From the NCBI GenBank assembly GCA_017406465.1, contig JAFQYM010000017.1, positions 62,001 to 126,000 on the forward strand: a DNA stretch of 64,000 bases, read 5' to 3'. Below the pieces are notes generated by a model that saw only the letters and a program-made list of their open reading frames with translations, did no database searches and had not been told where the DNA came from. Below, in pieces: positions 1 to 9,237 of this stretch. Positions within the stretch are counted from its first letter, which is position 1; every line of letters begins with the position of its first letter. Source of the stretch: Kiritimatiellia bacterium (GTDB lineage: Bacteria; Verrucomicrobiota; Kiritimatiellia; RFP12; UBA1067). The position numbers and the translations under genes are program-made.

Positions 1-2639
1 GCCGCGCGAAGGAGCTGGCGCGCCTTCGAGAAGTTCACGCCCTCGACTTCGCGTACGAGGGAATTCGTCTCGCCCTCGCGCTTGACAGAGAGCGTGAACT
101 TGTGCGGCAGGGGAACTGTCATGGGCTCCGCGTAGTCCATCCCGGGAAACACCTCCTTGCCGTCTATCGAAAGGACTATGTCGCCCGCCAAGAGGCCCTC
201 GCGGCCGCGGTCAGCCGGCGAATCGCGTATAACGTCCTTGACGCGCCACCCCTCGCCCTTCCAGTCGGGATCGAAGCGGGTGCCGAGATGCGAGGTGATC
301 GGCTTCCAGTCGCTTGAACTTGCCGCCGGGATCCAGCGCGACCGCGTCGCGTTGTTCGCCCAGAAGCCGAAATGCGAGCCATCCACCTCGCCGTACATCA
401 TCTCCATGACATGGGCAAAGACGCTCCACGCGGGAGCGTTGCGGGCGGCGAGAATGTATTTCTCCCTGACCGCCTGCCAGTCTGTTCCGTGGGTCGCCGG
501 ATCGCAGAATCCGTCTCGCATGTCGGCCCACGCGATCAAAAAGGCGAGTTCCTGCCAGTCTGCGACGTCGATCGTCTGGTAAACCGTGAAGCCGAACGAC
601 TTGTCGCCGCGCGTCGGCAGACCGTCAAGTATGCCAAGCGCCACCTCTTCGTCCTTCTTTTCGCCTCCGGACTTTGTCCACGACTTCAGGAGAATCGCCT
701 TGCCAAACATCTCCTTGTCCTTGTTGTCGGTAATCTTGGCCTTCCATGTCTTGCCGTTCCAGTTCCACGCGAGGGTCCTGCCGTCCGGCGAGAAAAGAGG
801 ATCCTCGCCTCTCATGCCAAGGTTCCTCACGCGCTCGAAAAGTCCGTCGAAGACAACTCGATACGACCCCTCCCTTACGCCAAGCTCCGCCTTCTCGTGA
901 GCTTCGTCCTCCGGATCAAGATAGACGTAGAATATGCGCGGATCCCGTCCGCTTGCCGCGCGCTTTCCCGAGAACGCGAGGACGCGCCCGTCGGACGACC
1001 ACGTTGGATCGCCGTCCCAGTCGTAGTTGCGCGAGACATTGTACGGCGCGGGCGTAGGCGAGCCGTCCTCCTCCTTCGCCCAAGTCGGGATTATCCACAC
1101 GTCGCAGTTGCCGTAGCCGTCGCGCAGCGTTGCGGCGACATAGCGTCCGTCGGGCGACCACACGTAGCTGTAACAGTCGGAAGACTGTAACGGCGCGACG
1201 TGACGCACAACGCCGTTCGTGTCGGCAAACGAAAGACGCCCCGCGAGATCGGCCCATGCGAGAGAAGCGCCGTCAGGCGAGACGGACAGACTCCTGCGGC
1301 AAACGTCACCGCTGACAATCCGCTCGCGGACGAACGACACGTTCTTCCACCACGCGAGAGAGGGGTCGGCACGACGGGTGCGCCACACGTCCGCGCCGTC
1401 GCCATGGTCGGAAAGGTAGTAGAGCGTCTCGCCGTCGGGTGAGAACGAGCAGTCGCGCTCGTGCGTCCGCGACATGCCGTGTATCAGGACGGGGCGCCTT
1501 TTCTTCTCGTCTTCGGAAAGCTCCATCGCCCAGACATCGCCGCCCGCAGTGAACGCGACGCCGTTGCCGCCCGGGAGAAACGCATAGTTGCCAAGCCCGT
1601 AGTTATTGTCTGCATTTGAATACCTGTGTCGAACGGTCCGCGGAGACGCAGGGTCGAAGCCGGCAGGCCTGACGGAGATGCGCGTCGCCACCGGCTTCCT
1701 GGCCGTCGGGTCAAGCCGCCAGAAATCGAGCCCCTTGCAGAAAACCATCGTACGCCCGTCGCGCGAAAGCGAAGGCATACGCACATGGTCATCAGAGAAC
1801 GCCGTGATCGCGCAATCCTCGCCCGACTTCAAGTCCCGGTGGCGGACATTCCTCACGCCGCCAGCGCCGGACAGGTAGTAGAACGACTCGCCGCCGGGAG
1901 CCCATATCGGGTCATACGCGCCGTCGCGGCCGGTCACCATGGCCGAGAACTTGCCGCTGTCGCGGTCGTAGAGCCATATCTCACCAGCGAACGACGAGGA
2001 CGAACCAGGGCGACGCTTGCGAAAATCACGAATCCCGCCTTCACACTTGTCGACGAAAAGCACCTTGCGTCCGTCTGGCGAAAGCGCCGGTGTGTATGCA
2101 GGCGCGTCAAAGAGCATCGCTTCGGCGCCTCGGGCGGCGAGCGGCACGAGAATCGCGCGGCGCGAATTACGGACGCTCGTCACGCTCTCGGACGAATTGT
2201 CGCGGAAAGCGGTTGCGAGAAGCCAAAGCCCGTCCGACGAATAGGCGCACGGAACGCAGCCCTGGGTGTGGAACGAAAGCTGGCGAAGGCCGCCGGCGGT
2301 GAGGCCGTCTGCGCCAAGAGAAAGTTCGAACGGCATGTCGGCCCCAGCCCTGCTCGAAAGGAACGCAACCTTCTTCCCGTCTGGCGACAGGACAGGCGAC
2401 TTTTCAGTGCCGACTCCGTCGCCGAGCGGAATCACCGTGCCACCGGAAGTCGGTGCGCTCCAGATGCGCCCGCACCATGCGAACACGAAAAACGAACCGT
2501 CGGGAGAGACGGATGGCGACTCGGCGAGATATATCTCCGACCAGTCGCGCTCGGAAGGAGCCGGTTCCTGTGCTGGAATTTGCGCCGCGGCTACTGCAGC
2601 GATGGAGATTGCGGATAGGAGAATTGCTGCGGATTTCAT
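1..2639 (-). CDS. Tricorn-type S41 protease, N-terminal part (cut by window edge)
   Basis: Secreted or periplasmic serine protease of the tricorn family. The frame starts at the ATG ending at 2639 and runs open for about 879 codons to the left edge, so the 3' end is missing. Residues 1-20 form a signal peptide. The first two thirds carry many beta-propeller repeats with the motif SPDG (TolB/PD40 type). Then comes a helical core domain containing the VDGSHFGF segment, where tricorn proteins have their catalytic His, and a PDZ domain (LAGDIVLSIDGKEVF). The domain with the catalytic Ser should lie beyond position 1. The start codon shares one base with the stop of the upstream peptidase gene (TGATG), so the two are probably translationally coupled. 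Family assignment is confident; the substrate is unknown. Confidence 0.85.
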   Translation of the reverse strand, partial: MKSAAILLSAISIAAVAAAQIPAQEPAPSERDWSEIYLAESPSVSPDGSFFVFAWCGRIWSAPTSGGTVIPLGDGVGTEKSPVLSPDGKKVAFLSSRAGADMPFELSLGADGLTAGGLRQLSFHTQGCVPCAYSSDGLWLLATAFRDNSSESVTSVRNSRRAILVPLAARGAEAMLFDAPAYTPALSPDGRKVLFVDKCEGGIRDFRKRRPGSSSSFAGEIWLYDRDSGKFSAMVTGRDGAYDPIWAPGGESFYYLSGAGGVRNVRHRDLKSGEDCAITAFSDDHVRMPSLSRDGRTMVFCKGLDFWRLDPTARKPVATRISVRPAGFDPASPRTVRHRYSNADNNYGLGNYAFLPGGNGVAFTAGGDVWAMELSEDEKKRRPVLIHGMSRTHERDCSFSPDGETLYYLSDHGDGADVWRTRRADPSLAWWKNVSFVRERIVSGDVCRRSLSVSPDGASLAWADLAGRLSFADTNGVVRHVAPLQSSDCYSYVWSPDGRYVAATLRDGYGNCDVWIIPTWAKEEDGSPTPAPYNVSRNYDWDGDPTWSSDGRVLAFSGKRAASGRDPRIFYVYLDPEDEAHEKAELGVREGSYRVVFDGLFERVRNLGMRGEDPLFSPDGRTLAWNWNGKTWKAKITDNKDKEMFGKAILLKSWTKSGGEKKDEEVALGILDGLPTRGDKSFGFTVYQTIDVADWQELAFLIAWADMRDGFCDPATHGTDWQAVREKYILAARNAPAWSVFAHVMEMMYGEVDGSHFGFWANNATRSRWIPAASSSDWKPITSHLGTRFDPDWKGEGWRVKDVIRDSPADRGREGLLAGDIVLSIDGKEVFPGMDYAEPMTVPLPHKFTLSVKREGETNSLVREVEGVNFSKARQLLRA

Positions 2640-3943
2640 CAGAGTGGTTTCAGGAAGAATGCGTCATGCGTGATTGCGAAAGCCCAGTCTGCGGGCATGC
2701 GCTTTAGTTCGTGTCCGGCCCCCCAGGAGTCGGTGTAGAGAATTTCCTTTATCTCGGTCTTCTTCGTCTTCGGGTCCTTGCGCTCGACATAGCCGATTAT
2801 GAGGCGCATGTGCCCGCCCGCCGCCTGCGGGAGACCGGGCTCGGGGAACATGCCAAGCGTAACCCCCCAGAAGACGGGGATCCCCTGGTCGACCTGCGTC
2901 TTTACGCCGGTCATGAACTTCTTGTAGCGGAAGTCCTTCATCCGCATCTTCTTCACGACCTTCGGCTTCATCGCCTCGAGAATATCGCCGACATTTACCA
3001 TGTTTCCGCGCATGAAGCGATTGAGGGATATCTCGCTCTCGCCCTCGGTCTTCGCGACTTTGTTGTACTGCTCGATGTCCTTTTCTATATCCTGGAAGGA
3101 GCCGGTCATCGTCACGATTTCCTGGTAGCCAAGCCGACACTTCGAGCCAACCGCCTTGACGGCATCCTTCATTTCCGCGATGGAAGTGCCGCCGCGCGCC
3201 GTCGTGCCTGCGGCCTGGGCTATCTCGTGCTCGTCGATGGCGAAGCCGTAGTACCTGAGGACGCGTTCGCTCGTAGCCGCCGCGCAGTAGCCCTTCTGCC
3301 CCTGGTCGACCATCGGCACGCCGTCTATCCAAACATCTCCGTCGGCGTTCTTCTTCACGTGCGACTTCGCCTTTGTCTTCGAGACGATGCCGCCCGATTT
3401 CACGGACGCCTTTACCTTTGCGCCGCCCTTCGGGTGCATCGTGACGCGAACGTAGTCAGCGGTCAGCTCCTTCGCCTTCACGCCGTCGACGCCCCAGACA
3501 AGGTCAACGTCGCAGTCTCCCTTGTTCCACTTCTTCGAGAACTGGTAGCCGCCCGTCTTGAGCTTCTTCTTCTCGGGGTTCGACCCGATCTTCCCGCCCG
3601 GCTGCGCCTTCGCGGCGATGTCGTCGAGGAGTTTCTTGAGCCCCGCCGAATCAAGGCCGTCCGAGCCCTTGTCGTCGCCACGGTTGTAGAGCGACATCTC
3701 GACTTGCGTCGCGCCGTCGGCGCCGTAGTAGATTCGCGCCTCCCACACTTCGAGCCCATGCCAAGTGCAAGAGCCGCGCGTCATGCAGTTGACGATGTCG
3801 CGCTTCTGGCTTGCAAATCCGAAACCGTCCTTCTGGTGGTCGACGGCAAAGTCAACGGCAGATTCTTCCCATGCCTCGGGCTTGGCGAAGTAAGTGCCGA
3901 GATCGCACGTGGAAAGCATCAATGGAAGTATTAGCGCGAACAT
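2639..3943 (-). CDS. C39-like cysteine peptidase
   Basis: Predicted papain-like (C39-like) peptidase of 434 residues. The C-terminal half has the order of a cysteine protease: a Cys in DQGQKGYCAAAT at the start of a helix, a His in GGHMRLIIGYVE and an Asp in LYTDSWG. The N-terminal half is Lys-rich and unrecognised. The start at 3943 was chosen because it gives a hydrophobic leader (MFALILPLMLSTC); the frame stays open upstream but codes for a low-complexity shadow of the exonuclease gene. A lipoprotein-like Cys follows the leader, though Thr at -1 makes a lipobox doubtful. The gene overlaps the end of the RNB gene by 13 nt and the tricorn-like gene by 1 nt, so the three form one operon. Confidence 0.75.
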   Translation of the reverse strand: MFALILPLMLSTCDLGTYFAKPEAWEESAVDFAVDHQKDGFGFASQKRDIVNCMTRGSCTWHGLEVWEARIYYGADGATQVEMSLYNRGDDKGSDGLDSAGLKKLLDDIAAKAQPGGKIGSNPEKKKLKTGGYQFSKKWNKGDCDVDLVWGVDGVKAKELTADYVRVTMHPKGGAKVKASVKSGGIVSKTKAKSHVKKNADGDVWIDGVPMVDQGQKGYCAAATSERVLRYYGFAIDEHEIAQAAGTTARGGTSIAEMKDAVKAVGSKCRLGYQEIVTMTGSFQDIEKDIEQYNKVAKTEGESEISLNRFMRGNMVNVGDILEAMKPKVVKKMRMKDFRYKKFMTGVKTQVDQGIPVFWGVTLGMFPEPGLPQAAGGHMRLIIGYVERKDPKTKKTEIKEILYTDSWGAGHELKRMPADWAFAITHDAFFLKPL

Positions 3944-5475
3944 GGCGTGAAGTCTATCCTCCTTTGCTTGAAATCTACCTTTGCGACATGAACCTTGAGG
4001 CGCGAGCCAGCCCTCCAGCTGCCGCCGCCCGGCGCGGAAAGCGACTGGTCGTGTTCGTTGTACTTGACGAACCGCCGCGACAGAAGACTTACGTGGACAA
4101 GCCCCGAAACGGCGAGCTCTGGAATCTCGACGAAGCACCCGAACGGTGTGCACTTCGAGACGACCGCGTCGTAGTCGAGCACCTGGCGCGTCTTGAGCTG
4201 GTCTTCGAGAAGCCGGTACTTCTTTATTTCGAGAAGCCCGCGTTCGGCCTCGGCCGCAATCTCCTCGCGCTCGGACGTGTGCTTCGCCCAAGTGGCAAGA
4301 AGCTTCGGCGGGCGCTTGGCGGAACCGCATGCGATATAGTCGGCAAGCTGGCGATGAAGCGTCAGGTCTGGATAGCGGCGTATCGGAGAGGTGAAGTGCG
4401 CATAGTAGCGCTTCGCAAGCCCGAAGTGGCCGATCGCCGACGCGTCGTAGACCGCGCGCTTCATAGACCTGAGGACCATCATCGAGAGCGTAGGGTAGAG
4501 TGGGCTGCGCTTGATCGTCTGGAGCAGCTGCGCAAAGACGTGGGGATTCGAGATGTTCCCCGCCTTTATGCCAAGGCCCTTTAGCTCGGCACGGAGCATA
4601 TCGAGCTTCTCGTCGTCCGGCGGCTCGTGGAGGCGCGCGAGGATCCTGATCCCCTTCGTCCAAAGCTCTTTCGCGACCGCCTCGTTCGCGGCGACCATGC
4701 ACTCTTCGATCATCTGATGCGATTCGTCGTAGGGGCGAGTGACGAGTCCCGTCATCTCGCCGTTCGAGTCGAGGATGACCTCGGCTTCGGGAATTTCGAT
4801 GTCAAGCGCACCCGCCGCAAATCGCTTAGCCCTAATCTGCTGGGCGAGCGCGGAGATCGCGCGTATCGTCTTCGCCTCGCGCGAGGCGATCCTCGCGTCG
4901 GATTTGCCGCGGATGACGGCCATCACCTGCTCGTATGTGAACCGCGCCTTCGAGCGGATCACCGACTTCGAGAACGAGCGCTTGACGACTTCGCCGTTCT
5001 TGTCGAAAGTGAGGAAGACGGAGAACGCAAGACGGTCTTCGTCGGGGACGAGCGAGCAGACTCCGTTGCAGAGTTCCTCGGGGAGCATCGGCACGACCCT
5101 GTCGCAGAGATACACGCTCGTGGAGCGGCGATACGCCTCGCGGTCGATCGCGCTTCCCGGCTTCACGTAGTGCGAAACATCCGCGATATGGACGCCCAAG
5201 ACGCGGTTGCCCTTGCGGTCCGTCTCGAGGGAAAGCGCGTCGTCGTAGTCGCGCGCCGACTGCGGGTCGCAGGTGAAGATGAACTTGCGCCTCAAGTCGA
5301 GCCGCCCGGAGCGCTTTATCTCCGCGTCGGAAATAGGTCGCGCCGAAATGCGCCTCGCCTCGGCGAGAACAGCCGGGGGAAACGCCTTCGGCAACTTGTA
5401 GAACTTCATCACCGCCGCGGTATCTTCCTTCGGCGTCTTCCCTGGCGGCGGAAACAATATATCGTCACTCTTCAC
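3931..5475 (-). CDS. rnr: RNase R/RNase II family 3'-5' exoribonuclease
   Basis: Hydrolytic 3'-5' exoribonuclease of the RNB family. The catalytic block DPQSARDYDDALS (about residues 70-82) contains the metal-binding Asp residues, and it is followed by further RNB motifs such as HIADVSHYV, TSVYLCDRVVPMLPEELC and HFTSPIRRYPDL. The C-terminal 80 residues look like an S1 RNA-binding domain (CTPFGCFVEIPE ... GLVHVSLL). At 514 residues it is shorter than typical RNase R (about 750-800) because the N-terminal cold-shock domains are missing. The start codon is GTG at 5475, seven bases after a TATACT hexamer and without a Shine-Dalgarno sequence, which suggests a leaderless transcript. It is the first gene of the operon with the two peptidases. 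Confidence 0.9.
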   Translation of the reverse strand: MKSDDILFPPPGKTPKEDTAAVMKFYKLPKAFPPAVLAEARRISARPISDAEIKRSGRLDLRRKFIFTCDPQSARDYDDALSLETDRKGNRVLGVHIADVSHYVKPGSAIDREAYRRSTSVYLCDRVVPMLPEELCNGVCSLVPDEDRLAFSVFLTFDKNGEVVKRSFSKSVIRSKARFTYEQVMAVIRGKSDARIASREAKTIRAISALAQQIRAKRFAAGALDIEIPEAEVILDSNGEMTGLVTRPYDESHQMIEECMVAANEAVAKELWTKGIRILARLHEPPDDEKLDMLRAELKGLGIKAGNISNPHVFAQLLQTIKRSPLYPTLSMMVLRSMKRAVYDASAIGHFGLAKRYYAHFTSPIRRYPDLTLHRQLADYIACGSAKRPPKLLATWAKHTSEREEIAAEAERGLLEIKKYRLLEDQLKTRQVLDYDAVVSKCTPFGCFVEIPELAVSGLVHVSLLSRRFVKYNEHDQSLSAPGGGSWRAGSRLKVHVAKVDFKQRRIDFTPCSR

Positions 5476-5482
5476 GGCGGAT

Positions 5483-5491
5483 AGTATACCA
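5483..5491 (-). promoter_or_regulatory. Extended -10 promoter of the RNase R gene
   Basis: On the minus strand the sequence reads TTTTTGGTATACT followed by seven bases and the GTG start. The TG before the hexamer makes it an extended -10 element. The expected transcription start coincides with the start codon. Confidence 0.6.
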
Positions 5492-5512
5492 AAAAGCGGA
5501 GAGTCCCGCCTG

Positions 5513-6823
5513 TCAGCCGACGACGATTTCCTCTGTCGGGAAGCGCACGTGCTTCTTCGACTCGCGGTCGCCGATCATGAGGACGACCGTAAGCGCGCCA
5601 AGTCGCCCGATGAACATCGCAACCATTATGACAAAGCGGCCGGGAGTGGAGAGCGACGCCGTGGTGTCGCCTACCGCAAGGCCCGTCGTCGTGACAGCCG
5701 AAACAGCTTCGAAAAAAAGCGCGTCGGACGAAATGCCGCGTCCCGCCTCGGTGACAAAAAGCGCGCCCGTAACGACTACGGCGAACATCACTATCGCCAT
5801 CAGGATCACGAGCGACTCGCGCACGATCTCGGTCGGGATCAGCCGTCCGTCCATCACCGTCTCGGTCTCGCCGCGGCACATCGCCGTAGCCGTGTAGATT
5901 ATGACGGCGAGCGTCGTCACCTTCATGCCGGCAGCGGCGGAACCGGGGGCGCCGCCGATGAACATGAGGCACTCGTAGATGAGGCGCGTCAGCGGGTGGA
6001 GCGCCTCGGTCGGGATCACGCAGAAGCCGCAGGTCCTCGGCGTTACGGCCTGGTAGAAGCCGACGACCGCCTTGTCGGAAAGACTCATGTCTTTCAGCGA
6101 GAGATTCCACTCGACGGCGAGGAACGCGATGAAAGTCAGGGCGAGCAGGTAGAATGTGAACCGCAGGACGACACGCGTATGCAGGGAGAGACGCCCCTTC
6201 GCGCCCGAGATTCGGTGCAGAAACTTGAATGTGCAGAGATTGTAGATGACGAGGAAGCCGATGCCGCCGAGAATCGTCTCGATGCCCATCACGATGACGG
6301 GCCAGCTGCGCGGGAACTTCGCAAGCGAGTCTGACTCAAGCCCGAAACCAGCGTTGCAGAAGCTCATTATCGAGTAGAACACCGCCTCATACCAGTTGCC
6401 GAAATGCGGGTAGAGCGCCACGGCGAAGACGCCCTCGATGACAAGCATCGAGCCGACAATCCAGCAGATGAGCCCCCTAAGCCCCTGTATCTGCCTGACC
6501 CCGTAGGCATTCATCAGCGAAAACTCGCTCACGAGAGAGATGCGCCGCCCTATCGCGACAAGGAAGAAAGTGCCGCAAGTCATAAGCCCGAGGCACCCGA
6601 GCTCGACGAGCGCCATCAAAACCACCTGCCCGACGACGGAGAACTCGCGCCCGACGTCGACTACCGTGAGCCCCGTCACGCACACAGCCGAAAACGCCGT
6701 GAAGAGCGAAGTCACGAAGTCGCCGCGCAGGTTGTCTGCGCGGCAGCAGGGAAGCGCGAGGACGACCGCGCCGACCGCTATCAGCGCGAGAAAGCCGAGC
6801 GCGAAGGAAATGCGGCTTTTCAT
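5513..6823 (-). CDS. TrkH/KtrB family K+ transporter membrane subunit
   Basis: Integral membrane subunit of a K+ (or Na+-driven K+) uptake system, 436 residues, inner membrane. All four pore-loop segments with the selectivity-filter Gly are visible: SAVCVTGLT near residue 45, CNAGFG near 155, TPRTCGF near 260 and SAVTTTGLAVGDT near 375. The length suits the KtrB-type branch. The cytoplasmic RCK partner (KtrA/TrkA) is not in this window. It overlaps tatC by 4 nt (ATGA), so it is probably cotranscribed with the Tat genes. Confidence 0.88.
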   Translation of the reverse strand: MKSRISFALGFLALIAVGAVVLALPCCRADNLRGDFVTSLFTAFSAVCVTGLTVVDVGREFSVVGQVVLMALVELGCLGLMTCGTFFLVAIGRRISLVSEFSLMNAYGVRQIQGLRGLICWIVGSMLVIEGVFAVALYPHFGNWYEAVFYSIMSFCNAGFGLESDSLAKFPRSWPVIVMGIETILGGIGFLVIYNLCTFKFLHRISGAKGRLSLHTRVVLRFTFYLLALTFIAFLAVEWNLSLKDMSLSDKAVVGFYQAVTPRTCGFCVIPTEALHPLTRLIYECLMFIGGAPGSAAAGMKVTTLAVIIYTATAMCRGETETVMDGRLIPTEIVRESLVILMAIVMFAVVVTGALFVTEAGRGISSDALFFEAVSAVTTTGLAVGDTTASLSTPGRFVIMVAMFIGRLGALTVVLMIGDRESKKHVRFPTEEIVVG

Positions 6824-7578
6824 TTTCCGAAAGTACCCTTCTCCTTAAGCCACACCATCCAGATGGACAGCTCGTAGAGGAGGCAAAGAGGAACGGCCAT
6901 GAAGATCTGGCTCATCGGATCGGGCGGCGTGAGGAACATCGAGAGGACGAACGACATCACTATCGCAATGCGGCGCTTTTCCCTGAGTCCCTTCGAAGTG
7001 ACGACGCCGAACCATCCGAGGACGAAGATTATGAGCGGCAGCTGGAAGACGAGGCCGAAGGCGATGATCGTCTTGAGGACGATGGAGATGTAGCCCTCGA
7101 GCCGGATGATCGTCGACGGGATTCCGCACCATTCGTTGATCGCCCTGAACGCCCTCACTACCATCGGCAGCGTCTTCGCGTACGCGACGCCCAGTCCCAC
7201 GAGGAAGAAGCTGCTTCCCGCGACAAGTATCGACATCAGGACAACCTTCTCGCGGTTCGTTAGCGCCGGAAAGACGAAGCGGAGTATCGCATACATTATG
7301 AACGGAAACGCGAGCGCAGTGCCGCCCCAGCCGGCAATCGAGATTATCGTCGAGACGCCCGTCGTGAGGTCGAGCCCCTGAAGAAGCTCCTCGCTGTCGC
7401 CGGCGGGGCTCTTCAGCCATTCAAGTATCCACGGAGTGCAGCACCCGGCGATGACGGCGCAGATTGCCCAGGCGACAGCGCCAAAGACGAGCATGTCGCG
7501 AAGCGCGAGCAGATGCTCGAGAAGCGGACGCGGAGGATCGTTCCTTGCGTCTGGGTCCTTTAGAAGGGAAATCGCCAT
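6820..7578 (-). CDS. tatC: Twin-arginine translocase subunit TatC
   Basis: Core receptor of the Tat pathway, which exports folded proteins across the inner membrane. The 252-residue protein has six hydrophobic segments and family features such as HLLALRDMLVF near the N terminus (the HLxELR region), a conserved Glu-containing segment around LEGYISIVLK, and PDPMSQIFMAVPLCLLYE near the C terminus. It overlaps the TatA/B gene by 1 nt upstream and the TrkH gene by 4 nt downstream. Confidence 0.92.
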   Translation of the reverse strand: MAISLLKDPDARNDPPRPLLEHLLALRDMLVFGAVAWAICAVIAGCCTPWILEWLKSPAGDSEELLQGLDLTTGVSTIISIAGWGGTALAFPFIMYAILRFVFPALTNREKVVLMSILVAGSSFFLVGLGVAYAKTLPMVVRAFRAINEWCGIPSTIIRLEGYISIVLKTIIAFGLVFQLPLIIFVLGWFGVVTSKGLREKRRIAIVMSFVLSMFLTPPDPMSQIFMAVPLCLLYELSIWMVWLKEKGTFGK

Positions 7579-7919
7579 TACGCGCCCTCCACTGGCGGCA
7601 TGCCCGCAGCAGGCGGCTCGACGGGCACGGTGCCGCCGTCGCCAGAACTCGTGGACGCTGGCCCTACATTTGCGGGATCAACAGTAAACGCGTCCTTCGG
7701 CTGATTCTCGACTTCCTGAACGGCCTTTGTAAACTCGGTGTCCATGTCGAGAAGCTGGCGCTTGAAGTTCTCTGCGGCGCGGCGGAACTTTGAATAGTAC
7801 TGGCCGAACGTGCGAGCCGCCGACGGAAGACGCTTGGGGCCGACGACAACAAGAATGACGGCGAGCAGCACAAACCACTCGCCGAAGCCGATGCTGTCGA
7901 AAATGACCGCCAGCGTCAT
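7578..7919 (-). CDS. TatA/TatB family Sec-independent translocase subunit
   Basis: Small Tat component of 113 residues. It has one N-terminal transmembrane helix (FGEWFVLLAVILVVVGP), the Phe-Gly hinge-type motif and KRLPSAARTFGQ, followed by an amphipathic helix and a Pro/Ala-rich tail. The helix-hinge-amphipathic layout is diagnostic for TatA/B. The sequence GPKRLP fits TatB or a bifunctional TatA. It directly precedes tatC. Confidence 0.88.
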   Translation of the reverse strand: MTLAVIFDSIGFGEWFVLLAVILVVVGPKRLPSAARTFGQYYSKFRRAAENFKRQLLDMDTEFTKAVQEVENQPKDAFTVDPANVGPASTSSGDGGTVPVEPPAAGMPPVEGA

Positions 7920-7929
7920 CTGCAGAAGA

Positions 7930-8493
7930 TTACTTCTGGTAAATCACGAACTCGCCGCGGCGGTTCCTCGCCCACGCGGACTCGTCGCTGCCGACGACCG
8001 CGGGCTTCTCCTCGCCGAAGCTGCGCGTCTGGATGCGGGAAGCGTCGACGCCGCTCTGGACGAGATAGTTGCGGATGATGCTCGCGCGGTTCTCGCCGAG
8101 CGCCATGTTGTACTCGTTGGAGCCACGCTCGTCGCAGTTGCCCTCGACGACAACGACACGGTCGGCGTGCGAACCGAGGTGCTGCGCGACCTCGTCGATC
8201 TTGCCGATCTCGCCCTGGGGAACGACAGTCGAGTCAAAGCCGAAATAGACCGGCGCGAAGTCGACGTCGGTGCAACGCGTGCAGTACTCTTCGAACGGAC
8301 GCACGCCGACGTCGTCGAGCGGCCCCTCCTGCTGGTCGTCGCCTATGCTGGTGGAGATGTCAGAGCCGCCTGCGGCGCCAAGGCCAGAACCGGAACCGCC
8401 GTTCGCGCCCGTGTTAGTCTTGTTGTATTTGCAGCCCGAGACCGCGAAGGAAAGGGCGACTGCGACAACTACCATCAACGTTGAAATTTTCAT
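7930..8493 (-). CDS. pal: Peptidoglycan-associated lipoprotein (OmpA domain)
   Basis: Outer-membrane lipoprotein that tethers the membrane to peptidoglycan. The 187-residue product has a lipoprotein signal ending in the lipobox VSGC (Cys21), a Gly/Ser-rich linker and a C-terminal OmpA-like domain with GNCDERGSNEYNMALGENRA and RIQTRSFGEEKP, the peptidoglycan-binding core. A good Shine-Dalgarno (AGGAGAA) lies before the start, with GGTATCAT as a probable -10 about 25 nt upstream. TolA, TolB and TolQR are not in the window. Confidence 0.92.
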   Translation of the reverse strand: MKISTLMVVVAVALSFAVSGCKYNKTNTGANGGSGSGLGAAGGSDISTSIGDDQQEGPLDDVGVRPFEEYCTRCTDVDFAPVYFGFDSTVVPQGEIGKIDEVAQHLGSHADRVVVVEGNCDERGSNEYNMALGENRASIIRNYLVQSGVDASRIQTRSFGEEKPAVVGSDESAWARNRRGEFVIYQK

Positions 8494-8547
8494 CTTTTTC
8501 TCCTATGTGTGAAGTTGTGAATATGATACCGAATTCTGCCGCGGAAA

Positions 8548-9237
8548 TCAAGTGGGAAACGAGACTTTCCACGGACCGCGGGATTGCCAGCACTCCCGGA
8601 CGGCCTCAACGGATGGATCGACGTATATTGGCGTCGCCTGGTGGCGGAACCATGTATCCTGGCGCTTAGCGAGCTGACATGTACGCGTCAGTATCTTCGC
8701 GCGATCGTCGCCCTCGCGGTAGCCGATTGCAAGAGAGGCCGTGCGAGACCAGGTGGGATAAAGCTCCTTCAGCCGCCGCTTCTCGGCGTCGAGCCCAGCC
8801 ATGAACATCGCATCTAACCGCGCGGCGATGCGCGCGCGCACCACTGCACGGTCGATGCGGATGACAGGATACTCCGGCGGCGGCTTCTCCCAGCGGCGGT
8901 CTAGCCCACGCAGAAGCGCAGAGAAATAGAGTCCCGTGCCGCCGACAATCACTATCGGCACTCCACTGGGAACAGCCGCCGCCCATGACGACGCGGCCCT
9001 AAGCCACGCGCCGGAGGAAAACTCCTCTGCGGGCGTCACGACGTCGACTCCGCCCATGTGGAACTCCTCGCGCTCGGCAGCGGACGGCTTGGCGGTTCCA
9101 ATGTCCATGCCGCGATAGACGAGCATCGAGTCGGCGCTCAGGATCCACGCGCCCATTTCCCGCGCGAGCGTAGATGCGATGTCGCTTTTGCCGCTCGCGG
9201 TCGGGCCCGCTAAGATGTACGCTTCCCGAACGAGCAT
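8548..9237 (-). CDS. miaA: tRNA dimethylallyltransferase MiaA, short form
   Basis: Transfers dimethylallyl to A37 of tRNAs reading codons that begin with U. The start at 9237 (MLVREAYILAGPTASGKS) gives a P-loop at residue 10; upstream codons of the open frame are a shadow of lspA. Also visible are LSADSMLVYRGMDIGTAKPS, GGTGLYFSALL, AIGYREG and KRQDTWFRHQ. At 229 residues it is clearly shorter than the usual 300-320: the stretch between the GTGLY region and the tRNA-binding helices is compressed, and the usual DPxxAxxIxxND...RRxxRALEV part is not recognisable. It overlaps the 3' end of lspA by 28 nt. Confidence 0.85.
   Translation of the reverse strand: MLVREAYILAGPTASGKSDIASTLAREMGAWILSADSMLVYRGMDIGTAKPSAAEREEFHMGGVDVVTPAEEFSSGAWLRAASSWAAAVPSGVPIVIVGGTGLYFSALLRGLDRRWEKPPPEYPVIRIDRAVVRARIAARLDAMFMAGLDAEKRRLKELYPTWSRTASLAIGYREGDDRAKILTRTCQLAKRQDTWFRHQATPIYVDPSVEAVRECWQSRGPWKVSFPT

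Noticed and set aside
372..2618. Plus-strand frames opposite the tricorn-type gene
   Set aside because: The minus strand carries signal peptide, SPDG repeats and PDZ in one continuous frame; the plus frames show no domain.
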